From: Lumnitzera littorea
Taxonomy: Eukaryota > Streptophyta > Magnoliopsida > Myrtales > Combretaceae
Length of the DNA: 64,000 nucleotides
Assembly (NCBI GenBank): GCA_024138015.1
Contig: JAMXBB010000011.1
Coordinates: 76,813,897 to 76,877,896 of the forward strand
Direction: 5' to 3'
Shown: piece after piece, positions 11,960-24,539 of the stretch
Layout: every line of letters begins with the position of its first letter
How positions within the stretch are numbered: the stretch's first letter is position 1
Made by a program: the position numbers and the translations under genes
The notes under the pieces: generated by a model
What the model saw: the letters and a program-made list of their open reading frames with translations, nothing else
Database searches by the model: none
Told to the model about the DNA's origin: nothing

Positions 11960-13420
11960 GTTATCATGACGCATATAAATCTTCTGTCTCTTTCGTTTAC
12001 CATGAAGGAAACCCCAGTCAAAAATGGAAAGTGCTATTATTTTTATCAACGTTATCTATTCTGCGGCCTGTGGATTGTGGTTTCACATCACCTAACTTGT
12101 AACTGTTCTATATTTATAATATAGTTTTCTTTTGGTAAAGAAAAAGATAAAAATTTATTAAAGTTTTTACTATGTAATCATTTGAAAATTATTATATCTA
12201 TAGTCAATTTTGATTTACAAGCAAATCACTCTAAATGACAATAAATATGAAATATTAATAGTAAAAAAAATTATAGATAACTTTAGTGGAAGTTATTAAC
12301 AATCCTCATAAGAAAATATCAACGGTCCCATTTTTATTAATTAATAATTTCATTTTTACTCTTAATAAACTTATTTATTATAATTTAAATGATTCACCAT
12401 AACTTAAAAGTTATTATACTATATAATTACTTTTAAATAATTGTACCATAAAATCTTCCTTGCTTTCCTATACTTTCAAAATTTTTTTTCTACACCATAG
12501 GTATGCTTCCAAAGAAAACAAAGAAGGGTCCCGCGTGTTCTTACTCGCTCTATTTTCTCTCTGCCACTTGAAACAAAACCAAGAACTAACAAAAATAAAA
12601 TTCCCCGCACCACTTGGAAACAAAACCAAAAAATAAAATAAGTCAATTTTCATTAATAGCAGACTTGAAAATGAAATAAAAAAATTGTAAACCTTTATCG
12701 TATACCGTGAAGCAAATAGATCTTCTGTCTCTATCGTTCACCATGAAGCAATAAGTTCCCAAGGGGATGTGCTATTATTTTTATCGACCAACTCCCATCC
12801 CGTTTGTCTATTTTCCTGCCTGTGGACTCTCGTTCCAGATGACCTAACTTGTAACTGTTCTATGTTTATAATAAAGTTCTTTCGTGGTGAAGGGAAAAAA
12901 AAAAGAAGAAAAATACTTACAATTAAAATATTACAAATTTAATGAAAATTTTACAATATAATCATTTAAAAATTGTTACATCTATAATCACTTTTGATTT
13001 ACAAGTAAATCACTTTAAATGACAATAAATCTAAAATATTAACAATAAAAAAATTTATAGATAACTTCCGTGGAAGCTATTAACAACCAAAAAAATACCA
13101 ACAATCACATTTTAACTATTAATAACTTTATTTTTACTCTTAATAGTCTTATTTATATAAATTTAGATGATTTGCTAACCTAAAAATTACTGTATGGTGA
13201 CATGATTACTTTTATATAACTTCATATCCCATAGGCACGCTTTCCAAAAGGAAAAAAAAAAAAAAAAAGAAAAGGTCACACGTTCTCTCACTTGCTCTAT
13301 TTTGTCCCTACCACTTGAAACGAAACCAAAAACTAACAAAAATAAATTTAGTCAATTTTCATAAACACCCGACTAAAAAATGAAATAGAAAAATTGTAAA
13401 CCTGATGTCTTCGCATACTT
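11960..13420 (+). repeat. Diverged tandem duplication, about 0.72-kb units
   Basis: Unit 1 (about 11960-12690) and unit 2 (about 12700-13420) share an ordered series of phrases. These are TCTTCTGTCTCT with TCGTTTACC or TCGTTCACC, GTGCTATTATTTTTATC, GCCTGTGGA, CCTAACTTGTAACTGTTCTAT, TTTGATTTACAAG, CACTTGAAAC, and AAATGAAATA...AAATTGTAAACC. The offset drifts from about 743 to 711 bp because of indels. No intact ORF spans a unit, so what the unit was is unknown. Confidence 0.75.
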
Positions 13421-14560
13421 TTAAAATATTGGAAAAAGTACTAACATCAACGTTTCAGCGTTTAGGTGTGCCCCTAGGGGCATAGGCACTCACACACAAT
13501 TAACTTTAAAACAAAAATTAAAAACCAATCAAATTTATGCTACATTTTTTCTAAAAAATTTCTATATCGTGCCAATTCAACTCACTTTGGGAAATGGATC
13601 ATGTCATACCATTTTGTTTTGATTATTCCTATCACCTTAAAGGCAAGGCTATCCATTGACCACCTTAGGGTAGTATTGTTTTTAGGTGGTTAGAAATAAT
13701 TCTTTTTAATTTTTTTTTAATTTTCCTATTATTTTTTATTTTTTAATTTTATTGAATTTTTTAAATAATTTTTGTTATTTTACATAATTAATATAATATT
13801 ACTTAATTAAGTTAAATATTTGGGATAATTAGAGATTACAATGTGTCATTCTCTAATAAAAAAAATTAATATTGTCAATAAAAGTACTTATCTGTGAACA
13901 TTGAAGGCTCGGATGAAAAAAATATATATTTGAAATTGAAATAGAAAAACGGTCCAACACTTAGAATTAAATTTATACTTTTTCCTCAAATATTTATCAT
14001 ATACCTCATGTATACTTCAAAAAAACTACCATATGTTGTCTCACTTAAACCAATAGCAAAAAATAGCAAATTTAAAAAAAAAAGGTAGAAAAACAAGCCA
14101 ACTTTCAAAAATACCAACTTAGACATACTATCAAAAAATTGAAAATCTATTATATTAAGCCAATAATTCTTTATTCAACAACATTTACATGCCCACATGC
14201 TTTTAAAATATTTTTTCAATATCCTAGAAATACTTCACAAGAACTATTGCATGTTCGCTCTTTCTAGCATTCCATCACTCTATTTCTCTCATCATATTTA
14301 GAATCAAAATAGAAATTGATAAAAATGGAAAACTAGCCAACTTTCATAAAACACTTGCTTAAGCATACAATCAAAAAGTTGTAAATGTAGCAATATTTGC
14401 TTACTTAATCCATTATTTTTTTCTTTCCATTTAGTGACTCCAATTGCTTTCTTCACTTCTCTAATATGAAAGGGAGTATTTTGCTCTCTTTTTTTTTTTT
14501 TTTTTTTTTTTGACTTCTCATTACATAAAGTTGTTGATATTCTCTCCTTGATGACTATTA
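13421..14560. repeat. Further decayed members of the same repeat neighbourhood
   Basis: Around 14097-14160 and 14335-14395 the phrases GCCAACTTTCA, CATAC(A/T)ATCAAAAA and TTGAAAAT or TTGTAAAT recur with a ~237-bp offset. They resemble the end of the 0.72-kb unit at 13351-13400. A T-run follows at 14489-14511. No gene. Confidence 0.45.
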
Positions 14561-15375
14561 TAGAGGGCCAAATTTGTATTAGATTTGTCCTATTATTAAT
14601 CCACTATTTATTTCAACTTGACTTCTAGAGCTACGTAATAGGAACTAGAGAATTTGCTCTATATTTAGGATGAATTAGTAAAATCTAATCCAGTAGACTT
14701 GGAGTAAGGATTATTAGACTAATACAACCACCCTTAACCTTTCTTAAGTAGATTTAAATATTAAATATATAAGGTAGGTTACTAATATCGACCTAAAGTA
14801 AGCTCATCCACTAATGTTGAATGAGTAAGTTCAATCTAATCCATTATGTTGATAAGTTACTTTGAATGTAAACCTCTGAACTCATGCCAACCTCTTTAAG
14901 ACATAAGTTAAGCTCTTATAGGTCTAACCCGACCTCCAAGCCTACTATAAGCTCCCTACAGTTTGGACTCCCATAATTAGACGAAAGCTAAGTGTGCAAA
15001 AGTTCCACTTGCCTCACTCGTGACCCTATCGAGTTGCCAATCACCAACTCGACTTGACAAGAACAAAGACCTCTAAGGTTCTAAGGACTTAAGCCACATG
15101 GTTTAGGTTGGCCAAGCTTGTGCAAGAACTCAAATGACCATACAATACAGTTTAACAAATAAGGTGAGTTATAGCTGTTGTTAGATACTTAAACAAAATC
15201 CAGAACAGATATTAGGACACAAACCCACTTTCTTAGAATAGCTCGGTCTTACTTCCTATAAGTATAGGAAGAAGCCTCCTAGTAATCAATCCTTGCTTCT
15301 ACATACGTATACCCTCTTACATTACATACATATTCCCTCTATTATCACCCCTGTTGACATAAGCGTCGGAATAAC
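14561..15375 (+). other. Probable 5' LTR of a gypsy (Tat/Ogre-like) element
   Basis: Non-coding sequence directly upstream of a plus-strand gypsy gag. It closes with CTGTTGACATAAGCGTCGGA (about 15351-15370), a phrase common near the 3' edge of LTRs in plant retroelements. The exact ends and a TSD were not found. Confidence 0.4.
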
Positions 15376-16760
15376 TACATTAGAACATCCTCCGGCATCT
15401 CTCTTAGCATTGTTTCCTTTGTTTTGAGGTAACTCCTCACCGATCCAAAAACAATATTCAGCATCATCTTCAATGAATCCAAGTTACTATTGCAATAGTA
15501 GGAAAGTTTAAAAGAGCTAATCATAATGAGGACATTAGTAGAGGCAAGTGATCGCTCCAAATGTAACTCGATGACATTTAGTAGCAAACTAGCAATCTAA
15601 TAATTGATGTAGAAAGATTCGCATAATTAAAAAATCTTTATGTCACTGTAGTAGCCTAAAATGAGACAATTAAGGCCTTAAATTAACAACTCTAGGCTCA
15701 AGTGATTGAGTTGGAATAGTATAATATATCACCACCCCTTGAAGAAGATAATGTCTTTATCCATTCTCTTATTACCACAATTGTAGGAAATTTGAAAAAT
15801 CTAATCAAAATGACAACATTGTTAGAGGCAAGCAATTGCTCCAAATGCAACCGAGTAACATTCAATAGCAAACCGATAACTAAGTTAGTGATCTCAAAAC
15901 ATTTGCACAGCTTTATGTCATCTTAGTGGCGCAAAATGAAACAATTAAGGATAATGTCTCTACCCATTCTCTTATGCATAAGAACAACCTACCACTACTA
16001 CCATCAAATGTTATAAACAACCTCCTTAAGCTCAATAAGCATAGTCAACAACTACCCGCAACCATGCTCCTACTGTATTGCTGGCTACCTCTTATTGTCG
16101 AGCTCCATCCTAACTAATTCTGCTCATTGCCTCATGTAGCTACATCCTTGTTGCTACCTAACACAACCAAGCTAAGCTATCTGAAGTTTGCTTCCAATCA
16201 TACTGTCCCCCTATTAACATGAACCTTGATCAAACAAAGCAGGAAGAGTCACCCATTTATAAGATCTCCATCAATTGATCTCCTTTTGTTTAGGAAATTT
16301 AGATGAAGTACCCACTCACATTCGCCTTCCTCAACTAGATTCTTATGATGGCATCATCAATTCAGATGCCCACATATCTTACTTTTGAACTATGATGAAT
16401 CTATATGATTGTAGTGCTACAATTGCTTACAAGGCCTTCGTAAGTGCCTTAAAGAAAGCCACTCAAATGTGGTAATAGCCTTAAGGAGACTCCATTTCTT
16501 ACTTTGACAAGTTTGCCCAATAGTTCCATCAGTGCTTCATGGTGAGCAAGTAGCCAATAAAGGACCCATTTACCTTGAATCTGATGAGATAGTGCTCTAT
16601 GAGTCCATCAAGAGTACCATTTGAGAGTAATTGTCTTGCTGCAATACTATAACAATTCATGGAAAATAGCAAAAGACATATTCTTTGTAAGAATAAAGAT
16701 ATGAGTGCAAATTCATTTCCAGGTGAAGGGCCCTTAGTCCTTTTAGTTGCATAATACAAA
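15376..16760 (+). pseudogene. Gypsy gag pseudogene
   Basis: Translated with stops and shifts, 16290-16700 reads as a retrotransposon gag (PF03732-like) domain. Its phrases include LPQLDSYDGI, DAHISYF, AYKAFVSALKKATQMW, SISYFDKFAQ and FHQCFMVSK, in the family order. The upstream part reads as the charged N-terminal gag linker and contains a 285-bp duplication. No protease or RT follows, so the element is truncated before the solo LTR at 17115. The minus-strand ORF at 16529-16759 is a shadow. Confidence 0.6.
15499..15953 (+). repeat. Internal tandem duplication in gag, 285-bp period
   Basis: TAGGAAA, TTAGAGGCAAG or GTAGAGGCAAG, GCTCCAAATG, TTTATGTCA and AATGA(A/G)ACAATTAAGG occur in the same order at 15499-15685 and 15784-15953. 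The period is a multiple of three, as expected if it arose while gag was still coding. Confidence 0.65.
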
Positions 16761-17114
16761 GGTTCTATTGAGTTCGAATCCTATAACCACAATAAAGAAC
16801 AATGGACACAACTAACTCATGGATTTGAATTGAGAGAGAAATGGCCACCAACTTAGATTTAAGAGAGACTAACTTATGTCCTCTTTCCTTAATTGAATTG
16901 CAAACTAGAAGCCAATCTTAATAAAGACTTGACATGGGAGTTAGGAATGTGATAGGAACAATGTTTCCAAATTCAATATAGTAGTGAAGACTGATAAGAA
17001 GGTTAAGGGTTTACAATAAAGAAGAAAGATGAAGGAATAAAGAAGAACAAAGACGAGAGAGAGTTTGATGAAGATGTGCAAATGAAGTAGTTATTGTAAC
17101 TAACTAACTATACA
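16761..17114. other. Remnant between gag fragment and solo LTR
   Basis: No domain recognised. It ends with ATACA (17110-17114), the left target-site copy of the family-A solo LTR. Confidence 0.5.
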
Positions 17115-20100
17115 TGTTACACCTTGAAATGGCAAAGTCATAACAATTCTGTCGTATAAATTATTTTAAGATAGAAATTAACCATACAATCGCTATCATA
17201 AACCTGATTTACACAAGGCGTCTTCGACTAATTCGCTTTGAGGAAACAATCAAATTAAATATGTTATTTACATGTGGAAGTATGAAAAACACATACTAAG
17301 ATATCAATATTCAAAGTAATGTTACATGATTTAATAACCTAATCTTAATTAAGTAATACATAATTTAATATTAGAAGATTAAAAAATAAGAACCAAAACC
17401 TTAGAAATGTAACTAATAATCATTTTTATATCCTCACTTTCTAGGATCTAACAGTAGCTAGCTTTAAGATAATTATGCTATCACTTTGTAACTAGCATCT
17501 ACAATAGCATCTATAGGAATGTGAATAACCAACCACTCGGTAAGTTGAGATAGAGACATAAGACTCTACATTAAGTACAAGTAGGGTTATTAGTCAATTA
17601 TTTAAATGCAATGAAATAAAAAAATACCATCACATGATATTATCCGATCCGTCGTGAGATTAAAAAAATTACACCTGCTCTAATTCGAGTTAAGGAGTTT
17701 AGTGCACATTCAATAGCCCATAACCAAACCTAGGCTTATGCAATGAAAAAATCCTTCTTCCCGTAACGACCCTTGAACCACTGCCTTCACCCTTACTATA
17801 ATCTTCTCTCTTATCACTCAATTCAACTAAGGATGAAGAAGGGACTATTATGCTCTAGCGCTATCCTTTTCAAAGGTATCGGTGGCGAACACGAACCATA
17901 ATCAAACCCAAAATGGGTATTTAAGGTTCAAATGGAAATGAGGAAGTAGCAAATGCAATGAGAGTTTGAGTATAGATGTGGATGGATATTATGCATTAAG
18001 ACACAAACACAATTAGGGAATGAGCTCGAAATAGATTTTGATATGACTCACAAAAACCAAATCTAGGTCCAGGTTTTAAATGAAGGTTAAATGCGCCTTA
18101 CTAACTCGTTTAAGTGAAGGGGTTCACCATAATCATATAAAGAGGATTGATAAGAACGCATTAAGGATTAAAGAGCAAATAACACTCACTAGTCAAGTTC
18201 GGCTTAATTAAGCTTACAAGAGAAATAAGGCTCTTGAAGATACTCACTTCAATTCTTAATATGAAAGGTAATAGTTCGGTTGCTTACAAGATTTTTCTAT
18301 TTATAGTAAACCTTAAACCTTAATGGCAAAACTATGATAATATACAAGGCCTTAAAATCCTAGAGATTAGGCCCATGACTTAAAAAGTAACAAAAATGTT
18401 TACAAGTATACAAAATAGTGTTAAACGGTGCATTTAACAGGAGGTTAATGTGTAGGGTATCCAAGTTGTTCTAAAGTAAGTCGGGTCCAAGCAAGATTAA
18501 GTTGGTAGTTAATTAGTGTAAATTTTATATATTTTATCTCAACTTTATATTATACTAATATATTTATTTTTATAATTTTAGTAAAAATGTGCGGATTTGA
18601 GAACTATACATAAAGACAATATAAGTAGAAAGATTATATGGAAAATAGAAGCAGTTAGATCACATTCCATACTTGAAGCCCATAATTCTACGTGAACTAA
18701 AGAAGGCCTACACGTTTCAATTCACTCCAACTACAAATCGGAGTCCAAATTTTTTAAAAGCCAACATTCTAGCAAAAATAAATGTATGCCACAATTTGAG
18801 AAAAGTCGGCCAAATTTTCGAAGCCAGATGCCGAGAGAAGGAAAGATATATTCTCCAATATATTCGTGGTTGCAAAAGAGGAGATTTGGAGTTGAAAATA
18901 AATCCTTCATCCTTAGTCGAAGGAGCATATTTTAAGAATCATTAATTTATCTTAGTTTTTCCAAAGCGGCAGAGAAGAGACGAAGGGGATCCATACTTTT
19001 GTTTTATCCAATTTCTGTAGCCGCGAGGAAGATAGAAGGAAAAAGATCCAAATTCTGTAGAAGCGAGGAAGATGAAAGGAAAAACATCTCAATTTTCATA
19101 GCCGTATGCGGGAGAACGAAAACAAATTTTTAAGGTTCATAATAAGGATACAAAACATTCAAGAAAGACTAGGTTGGAAATTAGATTTGCTCTTCAAGAA
19201 TTATAACTAGATTTTCTAGTCCTTTATGATTTCAAGATTTATTATGTTTTTTAAATTTTATTGTGTGATCTTTATCTTTGCTATGAACTAAATTAGATTT
19301 AAAAGGATTTTTATATGACTTGATGATTTAATTGATGCATGACTTTATTATATGTTATTATTTAATTTATTGGATTTTTAGTTATTCGATTTCATGATTC
19401 ATGATTTTATTGGCTGGACAACAATGTTTTTATGAATAAAACTTGAAAAACTCAAAAGGGAATGAATAATTTATATGAAATCAAAATAGAATTGGTTCAA
19501 TTATAAACATGAAAACATGTACTTTGAGTTAGTTTTAGGATTCACGTTCATATTGTGATTAGTACTAATTTATATGACATAGAAACATGCATGAATCTTA
19601 ATATTAATTAGGATAGTAAATTTTGTAAGAGAGAATTTACTACATAAGAGAAAATTATAGATAAACTATTCGAAAGAGATGTTTTTGCTATAATTAGGGT
19701 AATATTAACTCAAAAGGGAAGTAAGTTCTTGTAAATATAATTAAAAATCAATTAATTAATTTTATCATATTTTATGGATAAGTATCGATTTATCAGATGA
19801 TGGCTTTGTTGAGATCCCATGCTATTATTAGTGAATTCTTTTTTTTATAACATTAGTATTTTATTTTTAGTTCATTTGTAGTCATAATCAATTAGTTCTT
19901 TTTATTTTAATTCGTTTTATCATTTTATTTCGATCGCCTAGCTAAGAAAAGAATTGAAATAATTTAATATTTAGTTTTTAGTCCTTAAGAATGACTTGGT
20001 TTCACCAGGTATTTTTACTACAGTATACAACTCAGTTCACTTGCTAGAGTGTTTTTATTGAAAATTTATTTTTTAAAAAGAAATCGTACACATTATTAGT

Positions 20101-22243
20101 TGGTTGTCTAAGCTGGAGTTGGATTCCTTGAAGTTATAATGTGCTTGACTAAGCTCCTAGTGAGTTTAGCTCACGGTTGCCAAACTTGTAAACTACTTGG
20201 CACTTGATTCCTCATACCATGTGAGTTAGTCTTTAGACTTGGGACCTAGGTTGTTTGGTCTTTGGTTTGCTTGGTAGCCTACGAAGTTGTTGTCGAGCTA
20301 TCTTTCTTTCCACTCTTGGCCTTTTAGCATCAGCTTGACTTTGAGTAAAGCAAGTCAACCTAAGTGTGGAACAGGTTGACTGTGGCTTAGCAATGGTCCT
20401 AAGTTGATTCCTGTTATGTCTATATTTGGTCAAAAAATTCTAAACGTTTTCCTCTAATGGGTTACAATGCATGTCTAATTTAGATTTACAAATCATATAT
20501 TTAATCAAGTCTAGTTTAAGATATTCAATCATTTCATGCAAAACAAACAGTTACAATATAGAATGCTAAACCAAAATCATACAACTAAACCTAAAAACGC
20601 ATACACATAAATATGCTCACAATCAAGCCACCTAACAAATGCAACCAAGTATAATCTTAAATCTCCAAGTAATATAAAATAGTACTTCAAAATACAATAA
20701 CGTATTGATCCTAAACTTAACTAAAGTCTTCAATTTGCGTACTCAAGTCTGATGTGAGTCTTATTGTTGCTGCTTGTTGATATACTATAAATATCATTTA
20801 GTATTTATACTCTTATTACATATAAGCTTCAAATTATTATTTTTAGTTTAATTATAATTTTACTCAATTGTTCAGGTTTTATATTGCTTATAATCGAACT
20901 AATCTTAAACTAGTTTATAATTCAGTTTTTGAATCAATTCCTGAATTAGGTTCTATTTTAGCTTCAGGTTAAAATATTTATACGTAAATCCTTAGAATTC
21001 TCCCTGCATTATGTGAAGTTTATTCAACTATATTCTAGTTACACTAATTCTCCTATTTAACTCCTAATCGTTATTCTAATCATCTTATACACTCTACTTC
21101 TAATTTAACTTCCGAATTTACTTTTAGTATGGAAATACCATACATTTTTTTAACATAATTTCCTAAATTTATGTTTCAAACTAGATTTGTACTATATTAT
21201 CATTGTCATCATATTATCAATTCATTCTAATACATTTTAAGGACAACATATTCCAAGACCTAATTTCATCAAAATGATATTTTTTTACTAAATCTAAATA
21301 CAAAAGTACTTTAGAATACCAATTTTCATAATTCTTTACATAAATTTGATATTTTTAATAATTTATATAAAAATTAGGTAAAGAAAAAAACTTACTATTT
21401 GATTTGCTTTCAACCACCAGCAGTGACCCTACCTTTATTTGTAGCCCTTAGTGGTGGTTCAACTGTCAGGTGTTGGTGGTGGCTATTTCCTCTCAGGTGG
21501 TAGTTGGATGTGTGTCAAATCTTAAGCCTTATTTGCATTATATTTTTGCCTAATTTTCTAAAATTACTCTCTCTTCTCTTCCTTGTTCCTCTCTATTTTT
21601 TTTTTGAGTTCCTAACTGATCAAAATGATTTACAGTGGAGTATTTCTTAATTTATATAAGGGTTTAGATATTTCTTTAAATTTCTTCATGCTAAGTGTCC
21701 CTTTTCTTTTGCTTTTTCCTTTTATTAGGCATTCAATTCCCATTTTTTTTATTTTCCAATCTTTATCTCCTGCTTGCCACGCCTCAAATTCATATTTTTC
21801 TACTCAAGTCTCATATTTTTCTTAATTTTTCTTTAATTAATTTAGTATTATTTTAACATATATTAAGTATTTTAAGTAATTTCGAATACTTTTAGCTACA
21901 AGTAAATACATATATAGTGCAAGTAAATACTCCTAAGTATTATTTAAGTTATTTTATGATTTTTAATATGTATATAATTTATGTCTAGCGATTCATTAAT
22001 TATCAAAACTCGTTTTACACATTTCTAATAAATAATGGGTAAAATGCATATATTTTCTAAATACAATATTTAATTATTTTATTTTCTTAAATCTAAACTT
22101 ACAATGTAATTTCTGCTAATATTTTTAACTTCCTCATAAAATTTGGACTCGATTGGATAATTTACATGATCATCCTAAATTTTACAAACCGTTTCCGAAT
22201 CAACCAAATGTAAGTTAGTTACTAATTTTTGTAGGATCTCATA
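17115..22243 (-). mobile_element. Family-A gypsy solo LTR, minus orientation, with a nested insertion
   Basis: Read on the minus strand, this block matches the plus-strand LTR at 45192-48275 from end to end. The 5' end reads TATGAGATCCTACAAAAATT against TGTGAGACCCTACAAAAATT. Both have a TATA box about 0.6 kb in (21651-21660 here), a shared middle, and a shared end with TTGTTATG and closing GTAACA. The flanks are ATACA (17110-17114) and GTACA (22244-22248), a 4-of-5 TSD. No internal region is attached, so it is a solo LTR. About 2.5 kb in the middle (17881-20419) has no counterpart in the other copy. Long LTRs of this kind are typical of Tekay/Del chromoviruses; that clade is an inference. Confidence 0.7.
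17881..20419. mobile_element. Composite insertion inside the family-A LTR
   Basis: The family-A match breaks at about 20419 and resumes at about 17880. The inserted DNA includes an LTR-like part with a minus-strand TATA (rc of CTATTTATAGTAA near 18300). It also includes a part (about 18520-20100) whose right edge, TTTCACCAGGTATTTTTACTACAGTA, resembles the end of plant LTRs. Short internal repeats (GCGAGGAAGAT) lie at 19020-19075. No coding domain was recognised. The 90-aa ORF at 18673-18945 lies here and has no family resemblance. The exact ends are not resolved, so it may be more than one insertion. Confidence 0.5.
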
Positions 22244-22248
22244 GTACA

Positions 22249-22369
22249 ATCCCTCAACTTATATACAAGTAGTCTCATAAGTAAACATACATACATGTGG
22301 ATAATATAATGTATAAATAACTCAACTATATCTAACATCTCATTGTGCCCATTCCTACCTACCCAGTCG
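22249..22369. other. Short spacer between solo LTR and LINE fragment
   Basis: Nothing recognised in these 121 bases. Confidence 0.5.
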
Positions 22370-22830
22370 AGTAGTGTTAGGCTTTGCAAAGGAGGCAATT
22401 AGGCTAAATCCTGAATTTGTGGAATGTTTAGATATTAAGGAGGGACTTAATTTGGTTCAAAAGAATAACTAGAAACAAGTTATTTTAGAGTCCAATGCTA
22501 CTAACATTGTCAAATCTCTGACTAGTTGTGCTTCTTTTATCTACATAATATTGTAAAACTCTGCTTAAGCTTATTAGGGAGGACCTTTTACAACTTGATG
22601 TTGTGTTTGTTATTTGTATTTCTTGAAAAGCTAATAGTATAGTTGATTAGGTAGCCACTCATGTGAGGAGAAGGATGTACCTTTTGGATTGCTGGCAATA
22701 TACACCATCCACTATCCTTGGGCTACTTAGAGTGACTTTGTTATTAAAGACTTTTCTTGTACTTCCTTTGATCATGGTTAGCCAATGAAGCATTCCTTCT
22801 TTTAAACAATCAACAAAAAAAAAAAAAGAA
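22370..22830 (+). mobile_element. 5'-truncated LINE tail: RNase H remnant plus poly(A)
   Basis: The translation includes EAIRLNPEF, KEGLNLVQKN and QVILESNATNIVKSLT, matching the RNase H domain at the C-terminus of plant L1-type LINE ORF2 (family pattern ALREGLxLA...IIVESD). Stops interrupt it. The fragment ends in an A-rich tail starting near 22814. 5' truncation plus poly(A) is the usual result of target-primed reverse transcription. Its orientation is opposite to the larger LINE at 35.5-40.4 kb. Confidence 0.65.
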
Positions 22831-23885
22831 AAAAGAAAAAGAAAGAGAAAGTTGGAAATAGTTGAAATGCCCCTTTAGTTGTCTTCACATAATTTTATTA
22901 ATAACTTATATTGGTCCCTAATAACCATATACACAAATGTATTCTCAAAATAATCATAAATTTAGTGCTTTTAAATTGCAAAGTAGAAGTTCACTAATGC
23001 ACTAGAGTTTTCTTTCAAAAATCAATTGCAAGAACGATTTACAAGAGAACAAATGAACAAAGTGAATGGAATAATATAATTGCGGTAGTTAGGTCACAAT
23101 CAAATCGAAATAGCTATTCTTTCGAAATACTTATAAGTTTCTCAAAAAATCTTTTCATTGAAGCTAATATAGGCATTATATGTAAATTAGATAAGATCAA
23201 TGGCAAATTTGAAAATTGATTTTAGTGCCTTAATTGACCATAAAGTCCTTAAATTCACTTTAAGGGAACCTTTTAACTTAGTTCCATTTTATTGGCTTAG
23301 AGCCCATTCAAATAAACAGTCTCAAAAGGTTCTCGAGGCCCATTTACTTTGTTGAAGTACCTAAAAAATCATTTAAATGAAATCCTTTAGAGGACTTCTA
23401 AACCTTTTGATGCAAATTCATATGAATGTTTTGATGAGCCATTTAGAAAATCCTATAAAACACTTTAATAGTTTTGACTTTGATACCAATCGAATCTTTT
23501 TTTATGTCTCTTTTTGAATAAAAATTAATTGTAAAAGTGACTCTACTGAGCAATTCATATATTCATTACACATCATGTCAAGTTAATTCCATTCTAAAAA
23601 AATGCTTATTCATAGAAGAAGATTACATTCAAATAAAGTTGAAACCAAAGCCTTTGAAGTGTTTGACATGGTTTAAATGGTTTATCAAGGCCATTCAAAT
23701 GAAGTCATAGAGAGGGGTGATAAAAAAGTCCCCAAAGGGACTTCATTCAAATGGGTCGCTAAGGCATTCGAATGAAGTCCAACACATATAGCCTCTGATG
23801 CCTTTGAAAAGACTTTGTTTGCATCGAACTTAATGCCATTTCAATGGGACCTAAGTTAATATGATCTCTCATTCTCCTTTTCTTC
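22831..23885. other. Probable LTR debris, no gene
   Basis: The phrase ATTCAAATGAAGTC and variants recur between 23400 and 23780, and an LTR-like AT-rich stretch lies at 22980-23260. Given the minus-strand gag just downstream this is probably LTR or leader sequence of that element, but no paired ends were found. Confidence 0.35.
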
Positions 23886-24115
23886 TCTTGGTGGCCAATA
23901 AGCTCTTCTACCATAAGGTGGTGTAGCCAGTCAATTTAAGGCTAAGTAGTCTTACCTTTAAGATGTCCTCCACATCATAGCACTCAAATAACTTCTCAAT
24001 CCTATCCTTCTAACCAAGGTAAATATTTGCATCTCCACTTTTACAAAAACTTATAACTTACAATTTAACATTCTTTAAGCCTCGAGGAGCCCAAACTTCT
24101 CATACACCGTACTCT
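23886..24115 (-). pseudogene. Gypsy gag fragment
   Basis: The minus-strand translation with stops reads ANIYLG...KDRIEKLFECYDVEDILK, then LLSLKLTGYTTLW and KSLLATKR. This matches the start of the gag domain of chromovirus-type elements (pattern YLEWEKKVExIFDCHxY...KVKLxxxxLxxYAxxWW). Only about 75 residues remain and no pol is attached. Confidence 0.5.
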
Positions 24116-24539
24116 TAAAGTTGTCTCTAGCCTCTTCATCAGCATCATCCAAGTCAGTCCTTTTGTGAGCTCAATTTCCATGTCTAACTTCCTCTATACG
24201 CTCATTATAAGCTATATTCACAAGTTCTTCAACTTAAGGAGCTTAAAGATCAATAGGAATTGCATTCAAAAGTCTATTCTCCATCATTCATTGTACTATA
24301 AGGGTAAGATTTGCAAGGAGTTTGATTTCCCTATTTCCTTCTACCATGAAGGTCATTCTCTACATCAGCTACTTCTTTGTGGACACTTAGATTCAACATC
24401 TAAACTTCAAAGCGCCACACAAAAACTAAGCATACTACTTTAAATAACAAACAACAAAACCATTACTCTATAACACCTACAATAGTGGCAACTCCACACA
24501 ACTTAGCTCAACAACTTCACATAACAATACACAATAGCA
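24116..24539. other. Non-coding remnant, function not recognised
   Basis: The 92-aa plus-strand ORF at 24165-24443 matches no known family by eye. It lies antisense to the expected continuation of the minus-strand gypsy fragment and is probably chance. Confidence 0.4.
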
